Assembly: GCA_026982835.1 (NCBI GenBank)
Contig: JALSGI010000007.1
Coordinates: forward strand, 1 to 7,234
Source of the DNA: Planctomycetota bacterium
GTDB taxonomy: Bacteria > Planctomycetota > Planctomycetia > Pirellulales > S012-138
Reading direction: 5' to 3'
DNA: 7,234 nucleotides
Shown here: positions 1 through 6,751 of the stretch, piece by piece
Numbering within the stretch: position 1 is the first letter of the stretch
How the letters are laid out: every line of letters begins with the position of its first letter
Notes under the pieces: generated by a model
Told to the model about the DNA's origin: nothing
Database searches by the model: none
What the model saw: only the letters and a program-made list of their open reading frames with translations
Position numbers and translations under genes: made by a program

Positions 1-1
1 G

Positions 2-229
2 CCCACCGTCGCACGCGAAGTGGCAGCCGGCTCGCTGTGTGCCGTGCCGCTGCAGGGGGTGGAACTGGTGCGGCCCATCGGCATCATCGTACGCCGAAAC
101 CGCGAGCTGGGCCCCACGGCCCAGTTGTTCATCGAGCTGTTGAAACAAGGCCACGGCTGGCAGGAAGAGGAGCCGCCGGACCGCGCGCCGCCCCGGCCCC
201 AAGCGAAGGCTCCTGCCGTGCCGCGGTGA
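2..229 (+). CDS. LysR-family transcriptional regulator, C-terminal fragment
   Basis: This is the last 75 codons of a gene that begins outside the window; the frame is open from base 2 to TGA at 227-229. The segment 'LCAVPLQGVELVRPIGIIVRR' followed by 'LGPTAQLFIELLKQ' matches the usual end of the LysR effector-binding domain: a strand of the form (L/A)VPL-G, then an RP(I/L)GI(V/I) strand and a final helix with the pattern S/GPTAQ-FIELL. The DNA-binding helix-turn-helix would be upstream and is not seen. After the domain comes a proline- and charge-rich tail of about 24 residues (GWQEEEPPDRAPPRP and on), which looks disordered and is probably dispensable. The gene runs in the same direction as gltB, 312 bases ahead of it. 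LysR proteins such as Bacillus GltC control glutamate synthase, so a regulatory link is possible, but the family is very large and the effector cannot be read from this tail. The family call is fairly firm; the target is unknown. Confidence 0.75.
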   Translation, partial: PTVAREVAAGSLCAVPLQGVELVRPIGIIVRRNRELGPTAQLFIELLKQGHGWQEEEPPDRAPPRPQAKAPAVPR

Positions 230-374
230 GAGTCGGCTTGCGCCGTGCGGCCTGCGGTTTGCGCCGGTGCTTCCGCACCGGGCAAGAGCCCCCCGCGTTA
301 GCGGGGGGAGTCACTGGATAAGAACAAACCGCCGGTTTTTCAGCCGGCGAGCCGCCAGCTTCAGCTGGCGGAGA
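228..374. repeat. Composite intergenic palindromic repeat, copy 1
   Basis: The repeat starts at the stop codon of the LysR gene. Parts shared with copy 2 (5120-5227), in order, are: GAGAGT-CGGCTTGCGCCG (228-245); a GTGCGGCCTGCG unit (245-256); GCGCCGGTGC-TTCC-GCACCGG-GCAAGA (261-287); AAGAACAAAC (320-329); CCGGCGAGCC (344-353); and TTCAG (360-364) inside a hairpin. From 320 to 374 the two copies align without gaps, with 34 of 55 bases identical by hand count. Visible hairpins are CCGGTGC/GCACCGG with a TTCC loop, extended by TTGC/GCAA past one bulged G (259-285); CGCCGG/CCGGCG (330-335 with 344-349); and CCGCCAGC/GCTGGCGG with a TTCA loop (352-371). No T-tract follows any of them, so they do not look like intrinsic terminators. 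No coding role is apparent. It is probably a dispersed REP-like element, but its genome-wide distribution cannot be seen from here. Confidence 0.7.
288..319. mobile_element. Small palindromic unit inserted in repeat copy 1, flanked by AAGA
   Basis: This 32-base segment contains a perfect 8-bp inverted repeat, CCCCCCGC (289-296) and GCGGGGGG (301-308), around a GTTA loop, followed by a short tail (AGTCACTGGAT). It is flanked by AAGA at 284-287 and again at 320-323. In copy 2 the matching place reads GCAAGAACAAAC without interruption (5171-5182) and has AAGA only once. Removing bases 288-323 from copy 1 restores exactly that junction, as expected for insertion of a tiny non-autonomous element with a 4-bp target duplication. 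It encodes nothing. A chance match of a 4-base flank is possible, so the insertion reading is an inference. Confidence 0.45.
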
Positions 375-462
375 AGAGCGAAAAGCAAACGGATTTTTCG
401 GCTCTCCCCGGCTCCAAGCCCGAGGCTCGCCGGAACAAGACGGGACTGGCCGGAATACCGGC
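375..462. repeat. Run of three further stem-loops between repeat copy 1 and gltB
   Basis: Three consecutive potential hairpins can be drawn. The first pairs AGAGCGAAAA (375-384) with TTTTCGGCTCT (395-405): ten pairs with G400 bulged and a 10-base loop. The second pairs CCGGC (408-412) with GCCGG (429-433), with an inner AGCC/GGCT stem (417-420 with 424-427). The third is GCCGG-AATA-CCGGC (449-462). With the hairpins of the composite repeat, the spacer holds about seven stem-loops in some 200 bases. They may fold in the 5' leader of the gltB transcript if it starts upstream, but no promoter could be placed with confidence. They do not match a riboswitch class I recognise. In such GC-rich DNA the 5-bp stems may be chance; the ten-pair stem is less likely to be. 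Confidence 0.4.
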
Positions 463-521
463 AATAACAGCTGCAAGCTAAATGAGCCAACAAAGACAAA
501 GACGACACGCACAAAAAAAAC

Positions 522-541
522 CCTTGCACCAAGGAGAAGCA
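522..541 (+). promoter_or_regulatory. gltB ribosome binding site inside a short inverted repeat
   Basis: AAGGAG at 531-536 lies 5 bases before the ATG at 542, a strong Shine-Dalgarno match with good spacing. It decides the start: the in-frame ATG at 482 has no comparable site and would add 20 polar, lysine- and glutamine-rich residues not typical of GltB. The site also sits in CCTTG-CAC-CAAGG (522-534), a 5-bp inverted repeat with a 3-base loop that would pair with most of the AAGGAG. The stem is short, and whether it matters in the cell is unknown. Confidence 0.75.
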
Positions 542-3500
542 ATGAACGCTCCCGCGCCCCAACGACGCTGGTTGAGCATGATGGAACCGTTCGGGCTGTA
601 CGATCCGCGGTTCGAGCACGACTCCTGCGGCGTGGGCTTCGTGGCCCATGTCAAGGGAGAACGCTCTCACCAGATCATCCTCGATGCCGATACGGTGCTT
701 CGGAACATGACGCACCGAGGGGCTTGCGGCTGCGAGCCCAACACCGGCGACGGGGCAGGCATGCTCACGGCCTTGCCGCACGAGTTTTTGCGCAAGGTGG
801 TGCGCGAAGACCTCAAGGCCGATTTGCCCGAGCCAGGAAAGTTCGCCGCCGGCGTGGTGTTCCTGCCCACGGACAAGGACGAACGGGCCTATTGCAAACA
901 GGTGGTCGAACAGTTGGTCGCCGCCCAGGGGCAGCGCCTGGTGGGCTGGCGCCCCGTGCCCACCCGGCCCGAGGAGGCCGACATCGGTCCTTCGGCTCGG
1001 GCCACCGAGCCGGTGATCGAACAGCTGATCATCGCCGCGGCCCAGGGGCTGGATCAGGACGCCTTCGACCGCCAGCTTTACCTGATTCGCAAGCAGGCAA
1101 GCCATCGCCTGCGGGGCGACCGGCGGCTGAAACAAGCCAAGATGTTCTACGTGTGCAGCCTCTCCTCCAAGGTGATCGTCTATAAAGGCCAACTGATGGC
1201 CGAGCAACTGTTGCCTTACTTCCCCGATCTTTCCGACCCGGATTACAAAAGCCACCTGGCCATGGTCCACTCGCGGTTCAGCACCAACACGTTCCCTTCC
1301 TGGGACCGCGCCCAGCCCAACCGCTTCATGTGCCACAACGGGGAAATCAACACCCTACGGGGCAACATCAACTGGATGCACGCCCGCGAAGGAGTGCTGC
1401 AAAGCGACCTGTTCGGCCCGGAGCTGAAGAAGCTGTTTCCCATCATCGAGCCGGACTGCTCCGACTCCGGCAACTTCGACAACGCACTGGAGTTCCTGCT
1501 CCTGACCGGCCGCACGCTGCAAGAGGCCATCATGATGATGATCCCCGAAGCCTGGCAGCAGCACCCCAGTATGCCGGAGGACAAGCGGGCATTTTACGAA
1601 TACCACTCCTGCCTGATGGAGCCGTGGGACGGTCCGGCCTCGATCGCCTTTACCGACGGGCACTACATCGGGGCGGTGCTGGACCGCAATGGGCTGCGGC
1701 CCAGCCGCTACTACCTGACCCACGACGACCGGGTGATCATGGCCTCGGAGGTGGGCGTGCTGCCGGTGGACCCTGGGATTGTGAAGGAAAAGGGCCGCTT
1801 GCAGCCCGGGCGGATGTTCCTGGTGGATTTCGAGCAGGGCCGCCTGGTGCCGGACGAGGAGCTAAAGCACGACTTTGCCCGGCGCCGCCCTTACGCCCAG
1901 TGGCTGGTGCAGCAGCGGATCCAGCTTTCGGAGCTGGATCCGGCCCATGAGTCCCACGGGTTCTATCCCGAAACGCTGCTGGAGCGGATGCAGGCTTTCG
2001 GCTACACGACCGAAACGATGCAGTTCATGCTCATCCCCATGGTGCACGAGAAGCGGGATCCGGTCGGCTCGATGGGCAACGACTCGGCCCTGGCTTGCCT
2101 GAGCGACAAGCCGCGGATGCTCTACGACTACTTCAAGCAACTCTTTGCCCAAGTGACCAATCCGGCCATCGACTCCATCCGGGAAGAAGTCATTATGTCC
2201 CTGGAGTGCTACATCGGGCCGGAGCGGAATCTGCTGGAGACCACGCCCGAACATGCCCACCGGCTGCTGGTGCCGCACCCGATCCTGAGCAACGAGGAGC
2301 TGGCCGCGCTGAAGCACATGGACCACCGCGGCTGGAAGACGCGCACCATCGACATCACCTGGCCGCGCGACGAAGGCCCCCAGGGGCTTACCCGCGCCCT
2401 GGACCGCATCTGCCGCGAAGCCGAGGAGGCGATCGACCAGGGCTACTCGCTCATTCTGCTTTCGGACCGCAACGTGGGGCCGCAGCGCGTGGCCGTAAGC
2501 GCCCTGCTGGCCACCGGGGCGGTGCACCATCACTTGATCCGCCGGGTGAAGCGCACCCGCATCGGCATCCTCGTCGAAACAGGCGAGGCCCGCGAAGTGC
2601 ATCACCACTGTCTGCTGGTGGGCTACGGGGCCGATGCCATCAATCCCTACCTGGCCTTCGAGGCGCTGTGGCAGGCCCGGCGCGACGGGCTGCTGGCCCC
2701 CTCGATCAAAGACGACCAGCAGGTGGTGCAGGCCTACCGCAAGGCGGTGGCCAAGGGGATGCTCAAGGTGATGGCCAAGATGGGCATCTCCACGCTGCAA
2801 AGCTACAAGGGGGCCCAGATCTTCGAGGCCCTGGGGCTGCACCAGGAAGTGGTGGATCGCTGCTTTGCCGGCACGCCCAGCCGCATCCAGGGGGTGGGCT
2901 TCGATGTGCTGGCCCAGGAGCTGCTGCGGCGGCACGAGCTGGGCTACCCCCGCCGCCAGGAAGAACGGCTGCCGGTGCTGCCCAACCCGGGCGAGTTCCA
3001 CTGGCGAGCCGAGGGGGAACGCCACGCCTGGGAACCGGCGGCGATCGCCTCGCTGCAAGTGGCCGCCCGCACCAACAACGCCCAGGCCTACTGGGACTTT
3101 GCCCGGCGCGTCAACGAAGAAAACCGCCGCCGCTGCACGCTGCGGGGGCTGCTGCGGTTCAAGCAGCGAGACCCTGTGCCCCTGGAAGAAGTGGAACCGG
3201 CCCAGCAGATCGTCAAGCGATTCGTTACCGGGGCCATGAGCTTCGGTTCCATCTCGGCCGAAGCCCACGAAACGCTGGCCATCGCCATGAACCGCCTGGG
3301 CGGCAAGAGCAACACCGGCGAAGGAGGCGAGGACCCCGAGCGGTTCAAGCCCCTGCCCAACGGGGACTCGAAGCGTTCGGCCATCAAGCAGGTGGCCTCG
3401 GGGCGGTTCGGCGTGACCATCTGGTACCTGACCAACGCCGACGAGATCCAGATCAAGATCGCCCAGGGGGCCAAGCCCGGCGAAGGGGGCGAGCTGCCCG

Positions 3501-5119
3501 GACGCAAGGTGGACGAAGTGATCGCCCGCACGCGCTACTCCACTCCCGGGGTGGGCCTCATCAGTCCGCCGCCGCACCACGACATCTATTCCATCGAGGA
3601 CCTGAAGCAACTGATCCACGACCTGAAAAACTCCAACCCCAAGGCCCGCATCAGCGTGAAGCTGGTTTCCGAGGTGGGCGTGGGCACGATCGCCGCCGGG
3701 GTGGCCAAGGCCCATGCCGATCACATCCTCATCTCCGGCGATACCGGCGGCACCGGCGCCAGCCCCCTGACCAGCATCAAGCACGCCGGGTTGCCCTGGG
3801 AGCTGGGCATCGCCGAAACCCACCAGACGCTCGTGGCCAACGACCTGCGTTCCCGCGTGGTGTTGCAAACCGACGGGGGACTGAAGACCGGCCGCGACGT
3901 GGTGATCGCCGCCCTGCTGGGGGCCGAGGAGTTCGGTTTTTCCACCGCCCCGTTGATCACCCTGGGCTGCATCATGATGCGCAAGTGCCACCTGAACACC
4001 TGTCCGGTGGGCATCGCCACCCAGGACCCCGAGCTGCGCAAAAAGTTCACCGGCAAGCCGGAGCACGTGGTCAACTACTTCTTCCTGGTGGCCGAGGAGG
4101 TGCGGCAACTGATGGCCCAGTTGGGCTTCCGCACCATGGACGAAATGATCGGCCGGGCCGACGTGCTGGAGATGGACGAGGCGCTGGACCACTGGAAGGC
4201 CCGCGGGCTGGACCTCGCGCCCATCCTCACCCCGGCCCAGAAGCCGCATCCGGGCGTGGAGGTCCGCTGCACCATCGCCCAGGACCACGGCTTGGAAAAG
4301 GCCCTGGACAACAAGCTCATCCAACTGGCCCAGGACGCCATCCAGCACGGCAAGCCGGTGCGGCTGGAAGTGCCTATTGTCAACACCAACCGCACGGTGG
4401 GCACTACGCTTAGCCACGAGATCGCCAAGCGTTGGGGGGAGCACGGGCTGCCGGAGGACACGGTGCACATTCGCCTCAAGGGTTCGGCCGGGCAAAGCTT
4501 CGGCGCCTGGCTCATCCGCGGGGTGACCCTGGAGCTGGAAGGCGATGCCAACGACTACGTGGGCAAGGGCCTCAGCGGCGGTCGCCTGGTCATTTACCCG
4601 CCCAAGGAAAGCACCTTCGTGCCCGAGGAGAACATCATCGTGGGCAACGTGGTGCTGTACGGGGCGATCCGGGGCCAGGCGTTTTTCCGCGGCCGGGCCG
4701 CCGAGCGGTTCTGCGTGCGGAACTCCGGAGCCCACGCGGTCATTGAAGGCGTGGGCGACCACGGCTGCGAGTACATGACCGGCGGCCGCGTGGTGGTGTT
4801 GGGTCCCACCGGGCGCAACTTCGCCGCAGGCATGAGCGGCGGCATCGCCTACGTGTGGGACCGCGAAGGCGTATTCCTGCAAAACTGCAACTTGGGCATG
4901 GTCGATCTGGAAAAGCTGGACCAGAAACAGGACATCCAGGAAGTGCTCCACCTGGTCCGCCTGCACCAGAAGTACACCGGCTCCACCGTGGCCCAATACG
5001 TGCTGGAAAACTGGGACCAGGTGCGGCCGCAGTTTGTGAAGGTCATGCCGCGGGACTACAAGCGCGTGCTGCAAGAACGCAAGCGTCGCCGCCGACAAGT
5101 GCCCGTGGCCGGCTCCTAA
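542..5119 (+). CDS. gltB: Glutamate synthase (GOGAT) large subunit
   Basis: This is the large (alpha) subunit of bacterial glutamate synthase, cytoplasmic, 1525 aa, a normal length. With GltD it converts glutamine, 2-oxoglutarate and NAD(P)H to two glutamates. Four domains are visible in order. (1) Class II glutamine amidotransferase, about 29-430: Cys29 in DSCGVGF is the expected N-terminal nucleophile after removal of a 28-residue propeptide. Also present are HRGA (58-61), TGDG (68-71), HSRFSTNTFP (243-252), HNGEINT (265-271), EPWDGP (360-365) and DRNGLRPSR (381-389). (2) Central domain, about 470-750, with GSMGND (509-514). (3) FMN-binding synthase domain, about 820-1200, with GAMSFGSIS (897-905), NTGEGGED (924-931) and the 3Fe-4S cysteines Cys1143, Cys1149 and Cys1154 in the spacing C-x5-C-x4-C. 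(4) C-terminal GXGXG beta-helix, about 1250-1500, including GSAGQSFG (1314-1321) and GDANDYVGKGLSGG. The tail is strongly basic (RKRRRRQ). No catalytic residue I know of is missing. The start is set by the Shine-Dalgarno site at 531-536. gltD follows after 168 bases. Confidence 0.97.
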   Translation: MNAPAPQRRWLSMMEPFGLYDPRFEHDSCGVGFVAHVKGERSHQIILDADTVLRNMTHRGACGCEPNTGDGAGMLTALPHEFLRKVVREDLKADLPEPGKFAAGVVFLPTDKDERAYCKQVVEQLVAAQGQRLVGWRPVPTRPEEADIGPSARATEPVIEQLIIAAAQGLDQDAFDRQLYLIRKQASHRLRGDRRLKQAKMFYVCSLSSKVIVYKGQLMAEQLLPYFPDLSDPDYKSHLAMVHSRFSTNTFPSWDRAQPNRFMCHNGEINTLRGNINWMHAREGVLQSDLFGPELKKLFPIIEPDCSDSGNFDNALEFLLLTGRTLQEAIMMMIPEAWQQHPSMPEDKRAFYEYHSCLMEPWDGPASIAFTDGHYIGAVLDRNGLRPSRYYLTHDDRVIMASEVGVLPVDPGIVKEKGRLQPGRMFLVDFEQGRLVPDEELKHDFARRRPYAQWLVQQRIQLSELDPAHESHGFYPETLLERMQAFGYTTETMQFMLIPMVHEKRDPVGSMGNDSALACLSDKPRMLYDYFKQLFAQVTNPAIDSIREEVIMSLECYIGPERNLLETTPEHAHRLLVPHPILSNEELAALKHMDHRGWKTRTIDITWPRDEGPQGLTRALDRICREAEEAIDQGYSLILLSDRNVGPQRVAVSALLATGAVHHHLIRRVKRTRIGILVETGEAREVHHHCLLVGYGADAINPYLAFEALWQARRDGLLAPSIKDDQQVVQAYRKAVAKGMLKVMAKMGISTLQSYKGAQIFEALGLHQEVVDRCFAGTPSRIQGVGFDVLAQELLRRHELGYPRRQEERLPVLPNPGEFHWRAEGERHAWEPAAIASLQVAARTNNAQAYWDFARRVNEENRRRCTLRGLLRFKQRDPVPLEEVEPAQQIVKRFVTGAMSFGSISAEAHETLAIAMNRLGGKSNTGEGGEDPERFKPLPNGDSKRSAIKQVASGRFGVTIWYLTNADEIQIKIAQGAKPGEGGELPGRKVDEVIARTRYSTPGVGLISPPPHHDIYSIEDLKQLIHDLKNSNPKARISVKLVSEVGVGTIAAGVAKAHADHILISGDTGGTGASPLTSIKHAGLPWELGIAETHQTLVANDLRSRVVLQTDGGLKTGRDVVIAALLGAEEFGFSTAPLITLGCIMMRKCHLNTCPVGIATQDPELRKKFTGKPEHVVNYFFLVAEEVRQLMAQLGFRTMDEMIGRADVLEMDEALDHWKARGLDLAPILTPAQKPHPGVEVRCTIAQDHGLEKALDNKLIQLAQDAIQHGKPVRLEVPIVNTNRTVGTTLSHEIAKRWGEHGLPEDTVHIRLKGSAGQSFGAWLIRGVTLELEGDANDYVGKGLSGGRLVIYPPKESTFVPEENIIVGNVVLYGAIRGQAFFRGRAAERFCVRNSGAHAVIEGVGDHGCEYMTGGRVVVLGPTGRNFAAGMSGGIAYVWDREGVFLQNCNLGMVDLEKLDQKQDIQEVLHLVRLHQKYTGSTVAQYVLENWDQVRPQFVKVMPRDYKRVLQERKRRRRQVPVAGS

Positions 5120-5227
5120 CGGCGTGCGGCTTGCGAGAGTGCGGCTTGCGCCGGGTGCTCCCGCACCAGTGCAAGAACAAACGTTAAACAAGCAAACCGG
5201 CGAGCCCCAGACTTCAGCCCGGGGAAA
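5120..5227. repeat. Composite intergenic palindromic repeat, copy 2
   Basis: This second, diverged copy of the element at 228-374 begins directly after the gltB stop and fills most of the gltB-gltD spacer. It contains GAGAGTGCGGCTTGCGCCG (5135-5153), the hairpin GGTGC-TCCC-GCACC (5154-5167) with outer CTTGC/GCAAG arms (5145-5149 with 5171-5175), AAGAACAAAC (5173-5182), CCGGCGAGCC (5197-5206) and TTCAG (5213-5217). The 14-base gap between AAGAACAAAC and CCGGCGAGCC is the same length as in copy 1 but almost entirely different in sequence. The last palindrome is degenerate here: CCCC (5205-5208) against GGGG (5221-5224) around a 12-base loop. The extra GTTA palindrome of copy 1 is absent. No T-tract is present, so termination between gltB and gltD is not indicated, though the structure could influence message processing. 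Confidence 0.7.
5124..5150. repeat. Tandem 12-base direct repeat within copy 2
   Basis: GTGCGGCTTGCG occurs at 5124-5135 and again, perfectly, at 5139-5150, separated by AGA, giving a 15-base period. Copy 1 has a one-mismatch version (GTGCGGCCTGCG, 245-256) and a partial one (CGGCTTGCG, 234-242). The second unit supplies the 5' arm of the CTTGC/GCAAG stem. This looks like local duplication within the repeat family. Confidence 0.65.
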
Positions 5228-5287
5228 GTCGAACAAACGCAAGCTTACTTAACCACGTTGATCCTCCAAAAACACGGAACCCCGACG

Positions 5288-6751
5288 ATGGGAAAACCCA
5301 CCGGATTCAAGGAATACCCCCGGCAGACGATCCCCTACCGCGATCCCTTGCAGCGGATCCAGGACTTCGAGGAGTTCCAGCTCGTGGTGCCCGAGGAGCA
5401 CCTGCGCACCCAGGGCGCCCGCTGCATGGACTGCGGGGTGCCGTTTTGCCAGTCGCAGTACGGCTGCCCGATCGACAACCTCATCCCGGAGTGGAACGAC
5501 CTAGTCTATCGCGGCCACTGGAAAGAGGCATTCCACCGGCTGATGAAGACGAACAACTTTCCCGAGTTTACCGGTCGCGTCTGCCCGGCCCCCTGCGAAG
5601 GGGCCTGCGTGCTGGGCATTATCGAACCGGCCGTGACGATCAAGAACATCGAGTGTGCCATCATCGACCGCGCCTACGAAGAGGGATGGCTCTACCCCCA
5701 GCCGCCCAAGCACCGCACGGGCAAGAAGGTGGCCATCATCGGCTCCGGCCCGGCGGGGCTGGCCGCCGCCGACCAGTTGAACAAGGCCGGGCACTTTGTC
5801 ACCGTCTATGAGCGGGCCGACCGCGTCGGCGGGCTGCTCATGTACGGCATCCCCAACATGAAGCTGGACAAAAAACTGGTCCAGCGCCGCGTGGACCTGA
5901 TGCACAAGGAGGGGGTGAAGTTCATCACCGAGGTGCACGTGGGCGTGGACCTGGAAGCCGAACAACTGCTGCGGCAATACGACGCGGTGCTGCTGGCCAC
6001 CGGGGCCACCCGCCCGCGCGATCTGCCCATCCCGGGCCGGAACTTGCGCGGCATTCACTTTGCGATGGAGTTCCTCACAGCCAACACCAAGAGCCTGCTG
6101 GACTCGGGCCTGCAAAACGGCCGCTACATTTCGGCCAAGGACAAGGACGTGATCGTCATCGGCGGCGGTGATACGGGTACCGACTGCATCGCCACCAGCA
6201 TCCGCCACGGTTGCCGCAGCCTGGTCAACTTCGAGCTGCTGCCCAAGCCCCCGGCAGAGCGGGCCCCGGACAACCCCTGGCCCCAGTGGCCGCGCATCTT
6301 CCGCGTGGATTACGGCCATGCCGAGGCCCAGGCCGTCTTCGGCCACGACCCGCGCCAGTATTGCGTGCTGAGCAAGGAGTTCCTGGACGACGGGCAGGGG
6401 AACGTGGCCGGCATCCGCACCGTGCGCGTGGAGTGGACCCGCGGCCAGGACGGTCGCTTCCAGATGAAAGAACTGCCCGGGACCGAACAGGTGTTCAAGG
6501 CCCAACTGGTGCTGCTGGCCATGGGTTTCCTGGGCCCGGAAGACACGCTGGCCGAGGCGTTCGGCCTGGAGCGCGATCCCCGCAGCAACTTCAAGGCCGA
6601 GTACGGCAAGTTCCAGACCAACGTGCCGGGGGTGTTTGCCGCCGGGGACTGCCGCCGCGGGCAGTCGCTTGTGGTTTGGGCCATCAACGAAGGCCGCCTG
6701 GCCGCCCGAGAAATTGACCGCTTTCTCATGGGCAGCACTTCGTTGCCCTAG
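5288..6751 (+). CDS. gltD: Glutamate synthase (GOGAT) small subunit
   Basis: This is the beta subunit of glutamate synthase, 487 aa, a usual length for the family. It oxidises NAD(P)H at FAD and passes electrons through 4Fe-4S clusters to GltB. The N-terminal cluster domain has Cys46, Cys49, Cys54 and Cys60 (RCMDCGVPFC and YGCP) and a second group Cys99, Cys103 and Cys107 in VCPAPCEGAC. The FAD-binding Rossmann motif GSGPAG is at 152-157, with VGGLLMYGIP downstream. The NAD(P)H-binding motif GGGDTGTD is at 292-299. The C-terminal FAD contact FAAGDCRRGQSLVVWAINEGR contains Gly453-Asp454. I chose ATG 5288 because MGKPTGF is the customary start of this protein; an in-frame TTG at 5258 would add ten residues with no family support. 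No clear Shine-Dalgarno precedes 5288, which is unlike gltB. Choice between NADH and NADPH cannot be read safely. It is co-directional with gltB and probably co-transcribed. Related enzymes (dihydropyrimidine dehydrogenase subunit, sulfide dehydrogenase) share these motifs, but the gltB neighbour settles the call. Confidence 0.96.
   Translation: MGKPTGFKEYPRQTIPYRDPLQRIQDFEEFQLVVPEEHLRTQGARCMDCGVPFCQSQYGCPIDNLIPEWNDLVYRGHWKEAFHRLMKTNNFPEFTGRVCPAPCEGACVLGIIEPAVTIKNIECAIIDRAYEEGWLYPQPPKHRTGKKVAIIGSGPAGLAAADQLNKAGHFVTVYERADRVGGLLMYGIPNMKLDKKLVQRRVDLMHKEGVKFITEVHVGVDLEAEQLLRQYDAVLLATGATRPRDLPIPGRNLRGIHFAMEFLTANTKSLLDSGLQNGRYISAKDKDVIVIGGGDTGTDCIATSIRHGCRSLVNFELLPKPPAERAPDNPWPQWPRIFRVDYGHAEAQAVFGHDPRQYCVLSKEFLDDGQGNVAGIRTVRVEWTRGQDGRFQMKELPGTEQVFKAQLVLLAMGFLGPEDTLAEAFGLERDPRSNFKAEYGKFQTNVPGVFAAGDCRRGQSLVVWAINEGRLAAREIDRFLMGSTSLP

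Noticed and set aside
289..308. The CCCCCCGC/GCGGGGGG hairpin as a terminator for the LysR gene
   Set aside because: No run of T follows on either strand, so it lacks the second half of an intrinsic terminator.
447..462. Possible sigma54 promoter (TGGCCG-GAATA-CCGGCA) ahead of gltB
   Set aside because: The GG to GC spacing is one base too long (11 instead of 10), and the sequence is better explained as the palindrome GCCGG-AATA-CCGGC.
482..541. Upstream in-frame ATG for gltB at 482, giving 1545 aa
   Set aside because: It has no Shine-Dalgarno, the extra 20 residues are atypical polar sequence, and a strong AAGGAG stands before the ATG at 542.
2095..4413. A 772-codon open frame on the + strand in a shifted frame within gltB
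   Set aside because: It is Arg/Gly/Pro/Ala-rich with no domain, which is typical of a frame-shifted shadow of a high-GC gene; gltB itself is intact across this span.
1862..5242. A very long open frame (1126 codons) on the - strand opposite gltB
   Set aside because: It is antisense to a well-conserved gene in GC-rich DNA, where the third-position G/C bias suppresses stops on the opposite strand. Its translation is low-complexity (His, Gly, Ala and Val rich) with no recognisable domain and no ribosome binding site that I can see.
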